Program-made: the position numbers and the translations under genes
Source of the DNA: Burkholderia sp. S171
GTDB taxonomy: Bacteria; Pseudomonadota; Gammaproteobacteria; Burkholderiales; Burkholderiaceae
NCBI RefSeq assembly: GCF_009766085.1
Contig: NZ_LMUF01000017.1
Span: forward strand, 1-64,000
DNA length: 64,000 nucleotides
Direction: 5' to 3'
Shown here: positions 35,542 to 44,768 of the stretch, in pieces
Layout of the letters: every line of letters starts with the position of its first letter
Position numbering within the stretch: position 1 is the first letter of the stretch
The notes under the pieces: generated by a model
The model's database searches: none
Told to the model about the DNA's origin: nothing
Seen by the model: the letters and a program-made list of their open reading frames with translations, nothing else

Positions 35542-36450
35542 GCAGATCATCTGTTCAAGATCCTGACGCACGGTGGTCAGTTGGTATGCGCCCCACGCCG
35601 CTTGGGGTACGTCGTCAAATCCTACGACGCCAACGTGCCTGGGTGAACGCAGTCCCAACTCGCCACGCAGCACGTCAAGTGCGGCAATAGCCATGTGATC
35701 GTTCGCGACGAACAATGCATCGGGCGCCGGACCGGTTGTGAACAGGCGGTGCGTGGCTTCCTTCGCCCTCTGGAAATCGTAGTGACCGGTCTCACGACGA
35801 GCGAGTGGCACTTTGCGTGCTGCAAGCGCATCGGTGAAGCCACGTTCGCGCTCCATACTGGTCGATGAATTATCGAGGCCCGCCAGGAATGCAATCCGCC
35901 GATACCCGCGATCAAGGAGCAAATTGGCGACCATCTGGCCACCGCTATAGTTGTCGGACGTAATCGAGCTGAGCGTGTTTTGGCTGCGGTGCCGTGGGTC
36001 CGATACGCGATTGAACTGCACGACCGGCACGCCGAGGTCCGCACAGGTTCGTGCCAGCCTCGACGACAAGTTCGCGGACGCCATGACAATGCCGTCGACT
36101 TGGTACTCCAGAATGTCGGCCAGCACCGCGTCCGCGTCCTCGTCCATTTCGGCGATAAACATAAGAACGTGATAGCCTTCTTTCTGCAACTTCTGCGACA
36201 TTTTCTCAAGCGCCAGTGGATAAAACTGATTCTCGAGGTAGCTCATCACCAACGCGACAATATGACTTCGGCGCGTGATCAGGCTACGTGCCAACGCGTT
36301 GGGCCGATAAGCAAGTTTCTTAGCGGCCGCCAGAACTTTGCGACGCGTTTCTTCCGAGACGCTGGCTCCCGGCGTAAAGGTGCGGCTAACCGCAGACTGC
36401 GATACCTTGGCCAGGTCCGCTACGTCCTGGGCGCGAGTTGCACTTTTCAT
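35434..36450 (-). CDS. LacI-family transcriptional regulator
   Basis: A 338-residue regulator. It has the HTH DVADLAKVSQSAVSRTFT (about residues 9-26), the hinge helix YRPNALARSLI and an effector domain ending VVGFDDVPQAAWGAYQLTTVRQDL. ATG 36450 overlaps the stop of the SDR gene as ATGA, so it is the third gene of a translationally coupled operon. Its recognition helix (SQSAVSR) is nearly the same as in the LacI protein at 6630-7661 (AQSTVSR), and near-identical palindromes stand before both operons. Confidence 0.93.
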   Translation of the reverse strand: MKSATRAQDVADLAKVSQSAVSRTFTPGASVSEETRRKVLAAAKKLAYRPNALARSLITRRSHIVALVMSYLENQFYPLALEKMSQKLQKEGYHVLMFIAEMDEDADAVLADILEYQVDGIVMASANLSSRLARTCADLGVPVVQFNRVSDPRHRSQNTLSSITSDNYSGGQMVANLLLDRGYRRIAFLAGLDNSSTSMERERGFTDALAARKVPLARRETGHYDFQRAKEATHRLFTTGPAPDALFVANDHMAIAALDVLRGELGLRSPRHVGVVGFDDVPQAAWGAYQLTTVRQDLEQMICSTVALVCEQVTGELRPTNIVIPCTLIERATVRPAA

Positions 36451-37214
36451 GCTGCGGTCCACCCTCCATCGAGCATGAGCGCACTGCCTGTCATGAGGCT
36501 CGATGCATCGCTGGCGAGAAAGACAACCGGGCCCATGATCTCGTGCATCTCACCCACGCGCCCCAGCGCAATGCGCTCGCACACCCATTCCCGAAATCCC
36601 GGTTGCGCGAACATCGACGTAGTCATGGGAGTTTCAATGAATGTAGGGCAAAGGCTGTTGACTCGAATCCTCGCCGGCCCAAGCTCCCACGCGAGTGCTT
36701 TGGTCATACCTTCGACCGCGTGTTTGCTCGCGCAATAAAGCGAGCGGCGCGGGCTGCCGACGTGTCCCATTTGAGACGAAACGTTGATGATCGATCCACC
36801 AAGGTTGGCGTCGACAAGTCGCCGCGAGACTGCGCGGGCGGTATAGAAAGCCGCTTTCACGTTGAGCTGAAGCACGGCGTCGATATCGTCGTCGGTCAAG
36901 TCGGTCAGCGGCTTGGGTCGATTCATGCCGGCGCTGTTGACGAGAATATCGAACGGCGATCGGGCGTTCACCACGCGATCCACGGACGCCGAATCCGTGA
37001 CGTCGAGCACCACTGCTTCACACGCGATGCTCGCCGCCCGCAGTGCTTCGCAAGCCGACTCAAGCTCCGTTTGTCGCCGCGCGACTACCGTCACGTGCGC
37101 GCCGGCACGGCCGAGTGCTGCAGCCGCTGCCAGGCCAATTCCGCTGCTTCCGCCCGTGACCAAGGCGCGCCGGCCGACGAGCCGAAAATCGGGTCCCGCC
37201 GGCAGTTCGATCAC
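36447..37214 (-). CDS. Short-chain dehydrogenase/reductase (SDR)
   Basis: A 255-residue classical SDR: cofactor motif TGGSSGIG (about residues 21-28), NSAG, the catalytic Ser region [13 protein letters not shown] (Tyr and Lys) and a C-terminal LDGGW. The start is GTG 37214, overlapping the stop of the hisD-like gene (GTGA); a longer reading upstream would overlap that gene heavily and is rejected. It probably oxidises a secondary alcohol with NAD(P)+. With the HisD-like enzyme it could perform successive oxidations on a diol. Confidence 0.92.
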   Translation of the reverse strand: MIELPAGPDFRLVGRRALVTGGSSGIGLAAAAALGRAGAHVTVVARRQTELESACEALRAASIACEAVVLDVTDSASVDRVVNARSPFDILVNSAGMNRPKPLTDLTDDDIDAVLQLNVKAAFYTARAVSRRLVDANLGGSIINVSSQMGHVGSPRRSLYCASKHAVEGMTKALAWELGPARIRVNSLCPTFIETPMTTSMFAQPGFREWVCERIALGRVGEMHEIMGPVVFLASDASSLMTGSALMLDGGWTAA

Positions 37215-38539
37215 GATTGCGCCTCCGCCGGCTGGTACCAGGGAAGGTCGGGGCGGTTGCCATATCGGCGAACGCGGATGTTGGCTTGCTCGCCGTGCCC
37301 GGCAAAGTTTTCCATATGACAAAGGCGAGAACAATATTCGCCGATAGTGGCGCTGGCTTCGTCTGTCGTCACACGCTGATAGGTGCAGGTCTTCAGGAAC
37401 TTCCCAACCCACAGTCCACCGGTATAACGCGCGCTGCGATTTGTCGGCAACGTGTGATTGGTGCCAATCACTTTGTCGCCGAAACTTACGTTGGTGCGCG
37501 GGCCGAGGAATAGCGCACCGTAATTCGTCATGTTCTTCAAGAAGTACTCCGGGTCTTTTGTCATGACCTGTACGTGTTCCGAAGCGATATCGTTGGCCAC
37601 CTGCAGCATCTCTTCGTACGTGTCGCACACGATCACTTCGCCACAATCAGCCCAGCTTTGCGCGGCAATCAAGGCGGTCGGCAAGATCTTCAACTGGCGA
37701 TCAATTTCCGCAAGCGTCTCGCGAGCAAGTTTCTCGCTGTTGGTCAGCAATATGGACGGCGACGTAGCGCCATGCTCCGCCTGACCGAGCAGATCGACGG
37801 CGCAGAGTTCGCCATCGACGCTTTCGTCCGCAATCACGAGCGTCTCCGTGGGTCCAGCGAAAAGGTCGATGCCAACTCGTCCAAACAGTTGCCGCTTGGC
37901 TTCTGCCACGAACATGTTGCCTGGGCCCACGAGCATGTCGACGGGCGCCACGCTGGGCGTTCCCACCGCCATGGCGACCACCGCCTGGACACCGCCGAGC
38001 ACGAGAATTTCGTCAGCTCCCGCCATGTCCATGGCCGTCACTATTGCCGGATGCGGCTTGCCCTGATAGGGCGGTGCGGTGGATACAACCCGGGCTACGC
38101 CCGCTACCTTGGCTGTCAACACGCTCATATGAGCGGACGCGAGCAACGGATATTTGCCGCCAGGAATGTAGCAGCCCACCGCGTTCATGGGGATGTGCTT
38201 ATGGCCCAGCACGACACCGGGAAGGGTTTCGACTTCCACGTCGAGCATTGAGTCGCGCTGGATCTGCGCGAAGTTGCGCACCTGGGTTTGCGCGAAAGCG
38301 ATGTCTTCGATCTCGCGCGCCGAAAGCTGCTTGCGCGCGGTTTCGATTTCCGAGCGCGATAGCCGGAAGTCGCTCGGATCCCAGTTATCAAACTTGCGGC
38401 TGTATTCACGCACAGCCTCGTCGCCCTTGTTCTCGATGTGTTCAATGATGCCTTCAACGGTGGCGCGCACCTTTGCGTCGCTGTCCGATTTACCTGCCGC
38501 CGTGCGGCCTCGCTTGAGGTACGTAATCATAGTGTTCAA
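37211..38539 (-). CDS. HisD-like dehydrogenase (sulfopropanediol 3-dehydrogenase/HpsN-like)
   Basis: A 442-residue histidinol-dehydrogenase-superfamily enzyme. Key residues are visible: zinc ligands in [13 protein letters not shown] (Gln, His), the acid-base pair in [10 protein letters not shown] (Glu, His), Asp in [15 protein letters not shown] and a C-terminal His in [10 protein letters not shown]. It is not in a histidine operon. It is coupled to an SDR and lacI gene and near an MFS carrier, the context of catabolic HisD paralogues such as HpsN, which oxidises 2,3-dihydroxypropane-1-sulfonate. The true substrate may be another primary alcohol. A 16-bp palindrome lies 50 bp upstream. Confidence 0.85.
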   Translation of the reverse strand: MNTMITYLKRGRTAAGKSDSDAKVRATVEGIIEHIENKGDEAVREYSRKFDNWDPSDFRLSRSEIETARKQLSAREIEDIAFAQTQVRNFAQIQRDSMLDVEVETLPGVVLGHKHIPMNAVGCYIPGGKYPLLASAHMSVLTAKVAGVARVVSTAPPYQGKPHPAIVTAMDMAGADEILVLGGVQAVVAMAVGTPSVAPVDMLVGPGNMFVAEAKRQLFGRVGIDLFAGPTETLVIADESVDGELCAVDLLGQAEHGATSPSILLTNSEKLARETLAEIDRQLKILPTALIAAQSWADCGEVIVCDTYEEMLQVANDIASEHVQVMTKDPEYFLKNMTNYGALFLGPRTNVSFGDKVIGTNHTLPTNRSARYTGGLWVGKFLKTCTYQRVTTDEASATIGEYCSRLCHMENFAGHGEQANIRVRRYGNRPDLPWYQPAEAQS

Positions 38540-38588
38540 TATCCGGGAAGTTGGTCAGTCGTTGATACACGCGAACACTGTCGAACGC

Positions 38589-38604
38589 TTGCATACGTAT
38601 GCAA
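38589..38604. promoter_or_regulatory. LacI-type operator candidate TTGCATACGTATGCAA
   Basis: A perfect 16-bp palindrome with central CG, 50 bp upstream of the hisD-like gene that heads the hisD-SDR-lacI operon. It fits the same WTGCATWCGWATGCAW pattern as 8953-8968 and suggests autoregulation by the operon's own LacI protein. Confidence 0.7.
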
Positions 38605-38661
38605 ATCAGTGATAACCCTAGGGTGCGAATTGATTGAGCGACCTGGATCCCGCGTTTTGGC

Positions 38662-39552
38662 TCACCAACCGAACAGAATTGAAAAAGATCCTGCGGATTG
38701 CCTGATACGTCCCACATACGGTGTCTCGAAATGTCCCGGCAGGAGCAGTGCGTTTTCAGATGCGCAAAACTCCAGCAACTCGCGACGTGATTTCGCGGAC
38801 AAGGCTTTGTCCCAACACACCCGGCTACTCCAGTTCCAGAACGGGATCTGTACGGGAGAGTGCAATAAATCACCCGCGAAAACGCCGAGTTCGCCTTGTG
38901 ATCTCAGTTCGATGCGGACGTGGCCAGGAGAGTGTCCGGGGGCCGGGCGCAATGTCAGGCAATCGAGAAATTCCGCTACTCCGTCGACAAGGACTGCTTT
39001 GCCTGCGTCGGCAATCGGGAAAATAGAATCTTCGAATACTGTTTTGAGGAAAGGCGGGCTATCGGGATTGGCTGCCTCGTCTTTCGCGGCTTCATATTCC
39101 GTTCTTGAAAAAACGTATTGGGCATTGGGAAAAGTCGGCACCCAACGGCCGTTATCCAGGCGCGTATTCCAGCCCACGTGATCGACGTGAAGATGCGTGC
39201 ACAACACATAGTCGACGTCTTCTGGTCGCACTCCGCACTCCGCCATGCGTTCGAGATAGCGATTGGCGAGCATATGCATTTCCGCGAGACCAGGCCGCGA
39301 TTTGTGGTTGCCCATACACGTGTCGATCAGCACGTTATAGCCGCCGACCTTTAGCAACCAGCTATGAACGGGCATTGCAAAGTGCCCGCTTTCCGGGTCG
39401 TAGTGGGTGGGGCATAGCCAGGATTCGTGAGGCCTCACCGCTTCTCTGTCGAAGTCTGGAAACCAAGCCTGCATCGTTTCGCCAAGTAGATAGCTGTCCA
39501 GTATCCGGCATATTTCGATTTCGCCGATTTTCACCACTTTATTTTTCAGCAT
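38662..39552 (-). CDS. Metallo-beta-lactamase-fold hydrolase
   Basis: A 296-residue MBL-fold protein with the binuclear metal motif THLHVDHVGWN (about residues 115-125), a later APGHSPGHV histidine, FAGDLLHSP and PGHFE. ATG 39552 (MLKNKVVKIGEIEI) follows GGAGAC; a start further upstream would add an implausible leader. Relatives include lactonases and ester or thioester hydrolases of catabolic loci; the substrate is unknown. It is separated from the hisD-like gene by 122 bp including the palindrome. Confidence 0.87.
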   Translation of the reverse strand: MLKNKVVKIGEIEICRILDSYLLGETMQAWFPDFDREAVRPHESWLCPTHYDPESGHFAMPVHSWLLKVGGYNVLIDTCMGNHKSRPGLAEMHMLANRYLERMAECGVRPEDVDYVLCTHLHVDHVGWNTRLDNGRWVPTFPNAQYVFSRTEYEAAKDEAANPDSPPFLKTVFEDSIFPIADAGKAVLVDGVAEFLDCLTLRPAPGHSPGHVRIELRSQGELGVFAGDLLHSPVQIPFWNWSSRVCWDKALSAKSRRELLEFCASENALLLPGHFETPYVGRIRQSAGSFSILFGW

Positions 39553-39941
39553 GCATGTCTCCGATCGCAGTGTCGCCAAGTTGAGTTTAACCACCATAGC
39601 TCTCATGTAGAAGTTATGGATCAGGTCCGTCCATCGGAACCTTGATGGCTTGCGCTTAGGCCTGAAGCAGAGGTCAGCCGTGTCGGCGTATTTCATTTCG
39701 ACAATTTGTCATAGTGACAAATCAGGTCTAGCTGCATACCCTCACTTTCCCCGGATTCCCTTGCGCCCCTCTGGTTAAGTTTCTATATTTCCATTCGCCT
39801 CTCGTAGTGACGAAAGTGTCGTTCCGAACGCATCCCCGTCAATGTTCGCGGAGATTATATTCAATAGATCAGGAATCCGAATGAAAATTTTCAAGCGTAA
39901 AGTTTGAAGTCGGACAATACGTTAAAAACCCCATACCTGCT
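39553..39941. other. Divergent promoter region
   Basis: Noncoding DNA between the MBL-fold gene and the monooxygenase pseudogene. It holds an ATTTGTCA-TAG-TGACAAAT dyad at 39704-39722, and AT-rich sequence towards 39900. Confidence 0.5.
39704..39722. promoter_or_regulatory. ATTTGTCA-TAG-TGACAAAT dyad, TetR-type operator candidate
   Basis: Perfect 8-bp arms with a 3-bp spacer. The GTCATAGTGACAAA core is shared exactly with 24093-24108, and its TGACAAA half-site with the palindrome at 31995-32008 upstream of a TetR gene. Confidence 0.65.
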
Positions 39942-41183
39942 ATGGAGACAATGATGACTCATGCAGCAATCGCGCTCGTCGAAACGAACATGTCCACACA
40001 GCCGGAAAGCGTGCCCAGTTTGCGCGAGTTGGCCGCGCGAGCCGAAGCTCTGCAGCCGTTGCTCAGCAAGAACGCTGCTCAGTCAGACAAGAACCGGCGG
40101 GCCAGTGAAGAGAATATCAGGGCAATCGACGAGGCCGGTCTGTTTCGGCTCATGGTGCCCAAGCGCTACGGCGGCTACGAAGGCACGCTTCGCTCGCATC
40201 TGGAGGTCTCTGCCGCGCTAGGCGAAGGATGCGGCGGTACGGCGTGGGTCGTCGCGTTGATCAACGTGTGCGCCTGGTTTACCGGCCTGTTTGCGCAGCG
40301 GGCGCAAGACGAAGTGTTCGGAGCGAATCCCGCTGCCTGAGTTTCCGGGGTCTTCACGCCCTCCAAGGATTCGCGGCGTGTAGAAGGCGGCCTGGTCATC
40401 TCCGGAAAATGGTATTTCTCGTCAGGCTCGCTTCACGCGGACTGGGCGATGATCGGCGTCATTGAACATGATCAGCATGGCGCATTCAAGAAGCAGTTTC
40501 TGGCGCTCGTACCCATGAGCGAGTTGTCGATCGAGGACACCTGGTACACCGCTGGCATGCGCGCGTCGGGTAGCAATTGCATCGTCGGCAATGAAGTGTT
40601 CGTGCCGGACCATCGTTTGATCGACATCTTGGCAGCCGTGCAAGGCGACTACCCAACCGAATTGAAGGAAGAGGCGAACTATCGCGCCGCCTTCGTGCCG
40701 TTTGCCGCATTGATCCTGACAGGACCACAACTGGGCATGGGGCGCGCGGCTCTCAAGTACGTGATCGAAAAGGCGCCGCAACGGGCGATCGCTTATACGT
40801 CCTACGAGAAACAGACCGATTCCACCGTGTTCCAGATGCAGATCGCAGATGCCGCGCTAAACATCGATACGGCGCATTTGCGGGCATTCCGGTCGGCCGA
40901 TGAAATCGATGCGGCCGCTCAGCATGGCGAGTCGCTCGACTAAGTGACCCGCGCGCGGGTTCGCGCTGACACGGGGCTGATTACGACGCTTATAACTGAC
41001 GCGATCAATGTGCTGTTGTCGGCGCATGGTGCGGGAAGTTTTGCGGAAGGCAGTCCGATGCAGCGTTGGTGGCGTGATTCGAATACTGCGGCGCGTCATG
41101 CCCTTCAATTGCCCGCCATCGGAAATGAGGTGTACGGCAAGGGGCTGCTTGGCGTTGAAAATACGGTCACGCCGTTGGTATAG
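39942..41183 (+). pseudogene. Flavin-dependent (acyl-CoA dehydrogenase-fold) monooxygenase with two in-frame stops
   Basis: One frame from ATG 39942 to TAG 41183 encodes about 413 residues of an HsaA/DszC-like hydroxylase: IRAIDEAGLFRLMVPKRYGGYEG, GGTAWVVALINVCAW, SGVFTPSK, ISGKWYFSSGS, TRARVRADTGL and HGAGSFAEGSPMQRWWRD. It is broken by TGA at 40338-40340, where relatives usually have Arg (NPAA*VSGVFTP), and by TAA at 40941-40943 (SLD*VTRARV, probably Tyr). Both are single-base substitutions without frameshift. The enzyme would use reduced flavin from the reductase gene 2 bp downstream to hydroxylate a phenol. It is inactive unless the stops are read through or are sequencing errors. Confidence 0.88.
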
Positions 41184-41185
41184 CA

Positions 41186-41728
41186 ATGGGCGATTCTTTT
41201 GTGCATCACGGCGCAGACTCCGTGGACCCGAAACTGTTGCGCACGGCCATGGGGCTGTTTGCAACCGGCGTGACTGTGATCACCTTCAAGGCCGACGGGC
41301 AACGGGGGGGAATGACCGCAAACGCGTTCATGTCGGTGTCGCTTGAGCCGCCGTTAGTACTCGTTTCCGTTCGGACCGCTTCCCGTTTCAACCAGTGGGT
41401 GCGAGAGGATGTCCGCTTCGGCATCAATATACTTGGCGAGGACCAGCGCGTGCTTAGCGGACATTTCAGCGGCCATCCGGTGGCGGGGATCGATCCCCGT
41501 TTTTATGAAAATCGGGGGACACCGTTGCTCGAGGGGAGCTTGATCCATATCGTTGCTCGCACGGTCGACGTGCATCCTGCGGGAGATCATTTGCTTTACA
41601 TCGGCGAAGTCGAGCATTTGCGCTTTGGCGAGCAGCGCAGGCCGCTGATCTTCTATAGCGGGAAGTACCAACAAGTTCATACCCATCCTTCGACAATCAA
41701 TGCAAACGGATTCATTGAAGGATGGTAG
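41186..41728 (+). CDS. Flavin reductase (HpaC/HsaB-like)
   Basis: A 180-residue flavin reductase-like domain protein with FATGVTVITF, GGMTANAFMSVSLEPPLVLVSV and a C-terminal PLIFYSGKY segment, all typical of two-component monooxygenase reductases that supply FADH2/FMNH2 from NAD(P)H. It starts 2 bp after the stop of the monooxygenase pseudogene, so it was its partner. It remains intact and could serve the second monooxygenase that begins at 63211. Confidence 0.92.
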   Translation: MGDSFVHHGADSVDPKLLRTAMGLFATGVTVITFKADGQRGGMTANAFMSVSLEPPLVLVSVRTASRFNQWVREDVRFGINILGEDQRVLSGHFSGHPVAGIDPRFYENRGTPLLEGSLIHIVARTVDVHPAGDHLLYIGEVEHLRFGEQRRPLIFYSGKYQQVHTHPSTINANGFIEGW

Positions 41729-41806
41729 GGCGATTCGATACGTCTCGCGAACAAACAGGATGTTTGGCTCGCGAAACCTCAAACTTAGGGAAAACGTTCA
41801 TCGGCC

Positions 41807-41845
41807 TATGCGGAACAAGCATAGCTGTATCGATTGCCACATCTG
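41807..41845 (+). promoter_or_regulatory. Regulon motif copy G (TATGCG-N5-AGCATA-N14-CACATCTG)
   Basis: Blocks at 41807-41812, 41818-41823 and 41838-41845, 133 bp upstream of the E1 gene at 41979. The dyad is a perfect TATGC-N7-GCATA. Confidence 0.7.
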
Positions 41846-41978
41846 GGCCTTCCCGACGATATGGCGCACAGTTTCAATAAGACGGTTGGGCGCTCGCACG
41901 ATTACTGACATGCGCACCCTGACCGCGCGTGCGTTCAGCGGTACCCACTGATCACCTTTACCTTATCGAGCATTCCGG

Positions 41979-44657
41979 ATGGAGTTGGAACCCCTTGAAC
42001 TGTTGAATCTCTTGACCGGCCTGTCGGGCGACGATCCTGACCGCGAAGAGACCTCGGAATGGCTCGACGCGCTGGAAGGCGTGGCGCGTGTTGCAGGCGT
42101 CGATCGTGTTGTATTTCTCATGCAACGTCTGGCCGAGCACGCGAGTCATTTGGGCATTTCGCCTGCGGCTCATCCCTATTCGCTATATCAGAACACCATC
42201 GAACTCGACGAGCAACCGGCCTATCCCGGCGACTTGGCGATGGAAGAGCGCATCACGTCGATCATCCGCTGGAACGCCCTGGCCATGGTCGCCAAAGCCA
42301 ATAAAGCTTATGGCGAACTGGGCGGGCATATAGCCAGTTACGCGTCGGCGGCGGAGATCTTTGAAGTTGGCTTCAATCATTTCTTCCGCGCCGATAGTGC
42401 GACCTCGAAAGGGGACCTTGTGTACTTCCAGCCCCATTCGGCGCCAGGTGTATACGCCCGCGCGTTTCTGGAAGGGCGGCTCGACGAGGCTCAACTGGAT
42501 CGGTATCGGCAGGAGGTTGACGGCGGCGGCCTTTGTTCATATCCGCACCCCTGGCTGATGCCCGACTTCTGGCAATTTCCCACCGGATCCATGGGCATCG
42601 GCCCAATCAGCTCAATTTATCAGGCGCGCTTTCTACGCTACCTTGATCATCGCGGAATCGCCAGGACGGAGCAACGTCATGTTTGGGGGGTGTTTGGCGA
42701 CGGCGAAATGGATGAACCGGAATCGATTGCGGCCCTCTCCCTCGCGGCGCGCGAACAGTTGGACAACCTGACGTTTGTCATCAACTGCAATCTGCAGCGG
42801 CTTGATGGACCCGTGCGCGGCAACGGCCAGATCATCCAGGAGCTCGAGTCGACCTTCACAGGCGCGGGCTGGAACGTCATCAAGGTGATCTGGGGCTCGG
42901 ATTGGGACGCGCTATTCGCGCGCGACCATAAGCATTTATTGCTGCGCCGATTCGCACAGACGGTCGATGGTCAATACCAGACACTTGGCGCCAATGATGG
43001 TGCTTATAACCGTGCGCACTTCTTCGATCTCGATCCCGAATTGCAGGCGCTCGTCGCGCACATGTCGCCGGAAGAAATCGACGGCTTGCGACGCGGCGGT
43101 CATGATTTTCGCAAGCTGTATGCGGCCTTCGACGCTGCATTGAAACATCGCGGGCGTCCCACGGTGATCCTTGCCAAGACCAAGAAGGGCTATGGCATGG
43201 GGCTGGCGGGCGAATCGCGTAACACGTCGCACCAGCAGAAGAAGCTCGATGTCAATGCGCTCAAGGCATTTCGCGACCGCTTTGGTCTGCCGCTCGATGA
43301 TGCGACCATCGGTGAAATGGGTTTCTACCGGCCACCTGAAGACAGCGCCGAAATGCGCTACCTGCATGCGCGACGCGCGGCTCTGGGCGGGTATATGCCG
43401 AAGCGCGCGACCCATGCGTTGCCGGTTTCGGTGCCGCCGCTTGAAAGCTACGCGAAGTTTGCGCTGCAGCCGGACGAGCCGCGCGAGGTTTCGACCACTA
43501 CCGCGGTTGTGCGCCTTTTTACGAATCTTTTGAAGGACAAGGAACTGGGCCCGCGCATCGTACCGATCGTGGCCGACGAGGCGCGTACCTTCGGCATGGC
43601 AAGCCTGTTCCGCCAGGTTGGCATCTACTCGCCACTTGGGCAGCTCTACGAGCCCGAAGACGCCGCTTCGATGCTCTACTACAAGGAGTCCAGGGACGGT
43701 CAGTTGCTGGAAGAGGGCATCACTGAAGCGGGCGCGATTTCGTCCTGGATAGCCGCCGCCACGTCGTATAGTGTGAACGGCGTCGCCATGCTGCCGTTCT
43801 ATATCTATTACTCGATGTTCGGTTTCCAACGCGTAGGCGACCTGATCTGGGCCGCTGCCGACCAGCGCGCACGCGGCTTCCTGATCGGCGCGACTGCGGG
43901 CCGCACCACACTCTCGGGCGAAGGACTCCAACATCAGGATGGCACAAGCCAACTGATCGCCTCCACGGTGCCGAACTGCCGCGCGTATGACCCGGCCTTT
44001 GCAGGCGAAGCCGCGGTGATCATCGATCACGGCAGCCGGCGCATGCCCGAAGCGCAGCACGACGAGTTTTACTATCTGACGGTCACCAACGAGAATTACG
44101 CGCAGGCGCCGCTCGAAGCAGACGCTCATGACGACGTCATCAAAGGCATGCGTCGATACGGCGTGCGCGGTGCGAAGGACGTCATGCCGGCTGTGCGCCT
44201 GCTTGGATCCGGTGCGATTCTGCGCGAAGTCATCGCGGCTGCCGATTTACTCGCCACAGACTGGGACGTCGCGTCCGAGATCTGGAGTGTGACCAGTTTT
44301 TCGGAGCTTGCCCGCGGCGCGCGTGAGCTGGAGCGCGACAGGATGTTCGGGGCAGGGGACAAAGAGCCGAGCCACGTGGCGCGCTGTCTTGCGGGCGGCG
44401 CCCCGGTGGTGGCCGCAAGCGACTACGTTCGTGCCTATGCGCAGTTGATTGCGTCGTACGTCGAGGCGCCGTACATCGCGCTGGGTACTGACGGGTTCGG
44501 ACGCAGCGATACGCGTCCCGCATTGCGGCGCTTCTTCGAGGTGGATCGCTATCACATAGTGGCGGCTGCATTATCGGCTATAGACCCTGCAAAGCAGGCT
44601 CTTGCGCTTGAGCGCTATGACATCGAGGCCGCCCATGGCGCGCCGTGGAATCGCTAG
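41979..44657 (+). CDS. Pyruvate dehydrogenase E1-type (homodimeric) 2-oxoacid dehydrogenase
   Basis: An 892-residue AceE-type thiamine-diphosphate enzyme of full family length. It has the ThDP motif GDGEMDEPESIAALSLAA and NCNLQRLDGPVRGN, preceded by FPTGSMGIGPISSIYQARFLRYL, and the later AGRTTLSGEGLQHQDG segment. No E2 (aceF) or E3 (lpd) gene is adjacent, unlike the housekeeping operon. It may use the cell's common E2/E3 or act on a different 2-oxo acid such as 2-oxobutyrate, as reported for MdeB of Pseudomonas. Copy G of the promoter motif precedes it, and ring-cleavage genes follow. The ribosome site at ATG 41979 is weak. Confidence 0.9.
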   Translation: MELEPLELLNLLTGLSGDDPDREETSEWLDALEGVARVAGVDRVVFLMQRLAEHASHLGISPAAHPYSLYQNTIELDEQPAYPGDLAMEERITSIIRWNALAMVAKANKAYGELGGHIASYASAAEIFEVGFNHFFRADSATSKGDLVYFQPHSAPGVYARAFLEGRLDEAQLDRYRQEVDGGGLCSYPHPWLMPDFWQFPTGSMGIGPISSIYQARFLRYLDHRGIARTEQRHVWGVFGDGEMDEPESIAALSLAAREQLDNLTFVINCNLQRLDGPVRGNGQIIQELESTFTGAGWNVIKVIWGSDWDALFARDHKHLLLRRFAQTVDGQYQTLGANDGAYNRAHFFDLDPELQALVAHMSPEEIDGLRRGGHDFRKLYAAFDAALKHRGRPTVILAKTKKGYGMGLAGESRNTSHQQKKLDVNALKAFRDRFGLPLDDATIGEMGFYRPPEDSAEMRYLHARRAALGGYMPKRATHALPVSVPPLESYAKFALQPDEPREVSTTTAVVRLFTNLLKDKELGPRIVPIVADEARTFGMASLFRQVGIYSPLGQLYEPEDAASMLYYKESRDGQLLEEGITEAGAISSWIAAATSYSVNGVAMLPFYIYYSMFGFQRVGDLIWAAADQRARGFLIGATAGRTTLSGEGLQHQDGTSQLIASTVPNCRAYDPAFAGEAAVIIDHGSRRMPEAQHDEFYYLTVTNENYAQAPLEADAHDDVIKGMRRYGVRGAKDVMPAVRLLGSGAILREVIAAADLLATDWDVASEIWSVTSFSELARGARELERDRMFGAGDKEPSHVARCLAGGAPVVAASDYVRAYAQLIASYVEAPYIALGTDGFGRSDTRPALRRFFEVDRYHIVAAALSAIDPAKQALALERYDIEAAHGAPWNR

Positions 44658-44721
44658 TGACAGGAAAGAGTACCTAAGAAAAGAGGGGCTTAGCAACCCC
44701 AACACCTTGTTGACTGACATT

Positions 44722-44746
44722 CGCCCCGTGCAGACCCAACGGGGCG
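44722..44746 (+). terminator. GC-rich hairpin between E1 and VOC genes
   Basis: CGCCCCGT (44722-44729) and ACGGGGCG (44739-44746) pair perfectly around a 9-base loop. There is no T-run, so it may act as an attenuator or mRNA-end stabiliser rather than a complete terminator. A second smaller GGGG/CCCC hairpin lies just upstream. Confidence 0.4.
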
Positions 44747-44768
44747 TCCACCGGAAAAGGAGACAAAC

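Noticed and set aside
37215-37646. N-terminal extension of the SDR gene
   Set aside because: It lies wholly within the hisD-like gene; GTG 37214 with a GTGA overlap and normal SDR length fits better.
42936-44129. 397-residue minus-strand frame inside the E1 gene
   Set aside because: Shadow of the E1 coding sequence, which has complete ThDP motifs.
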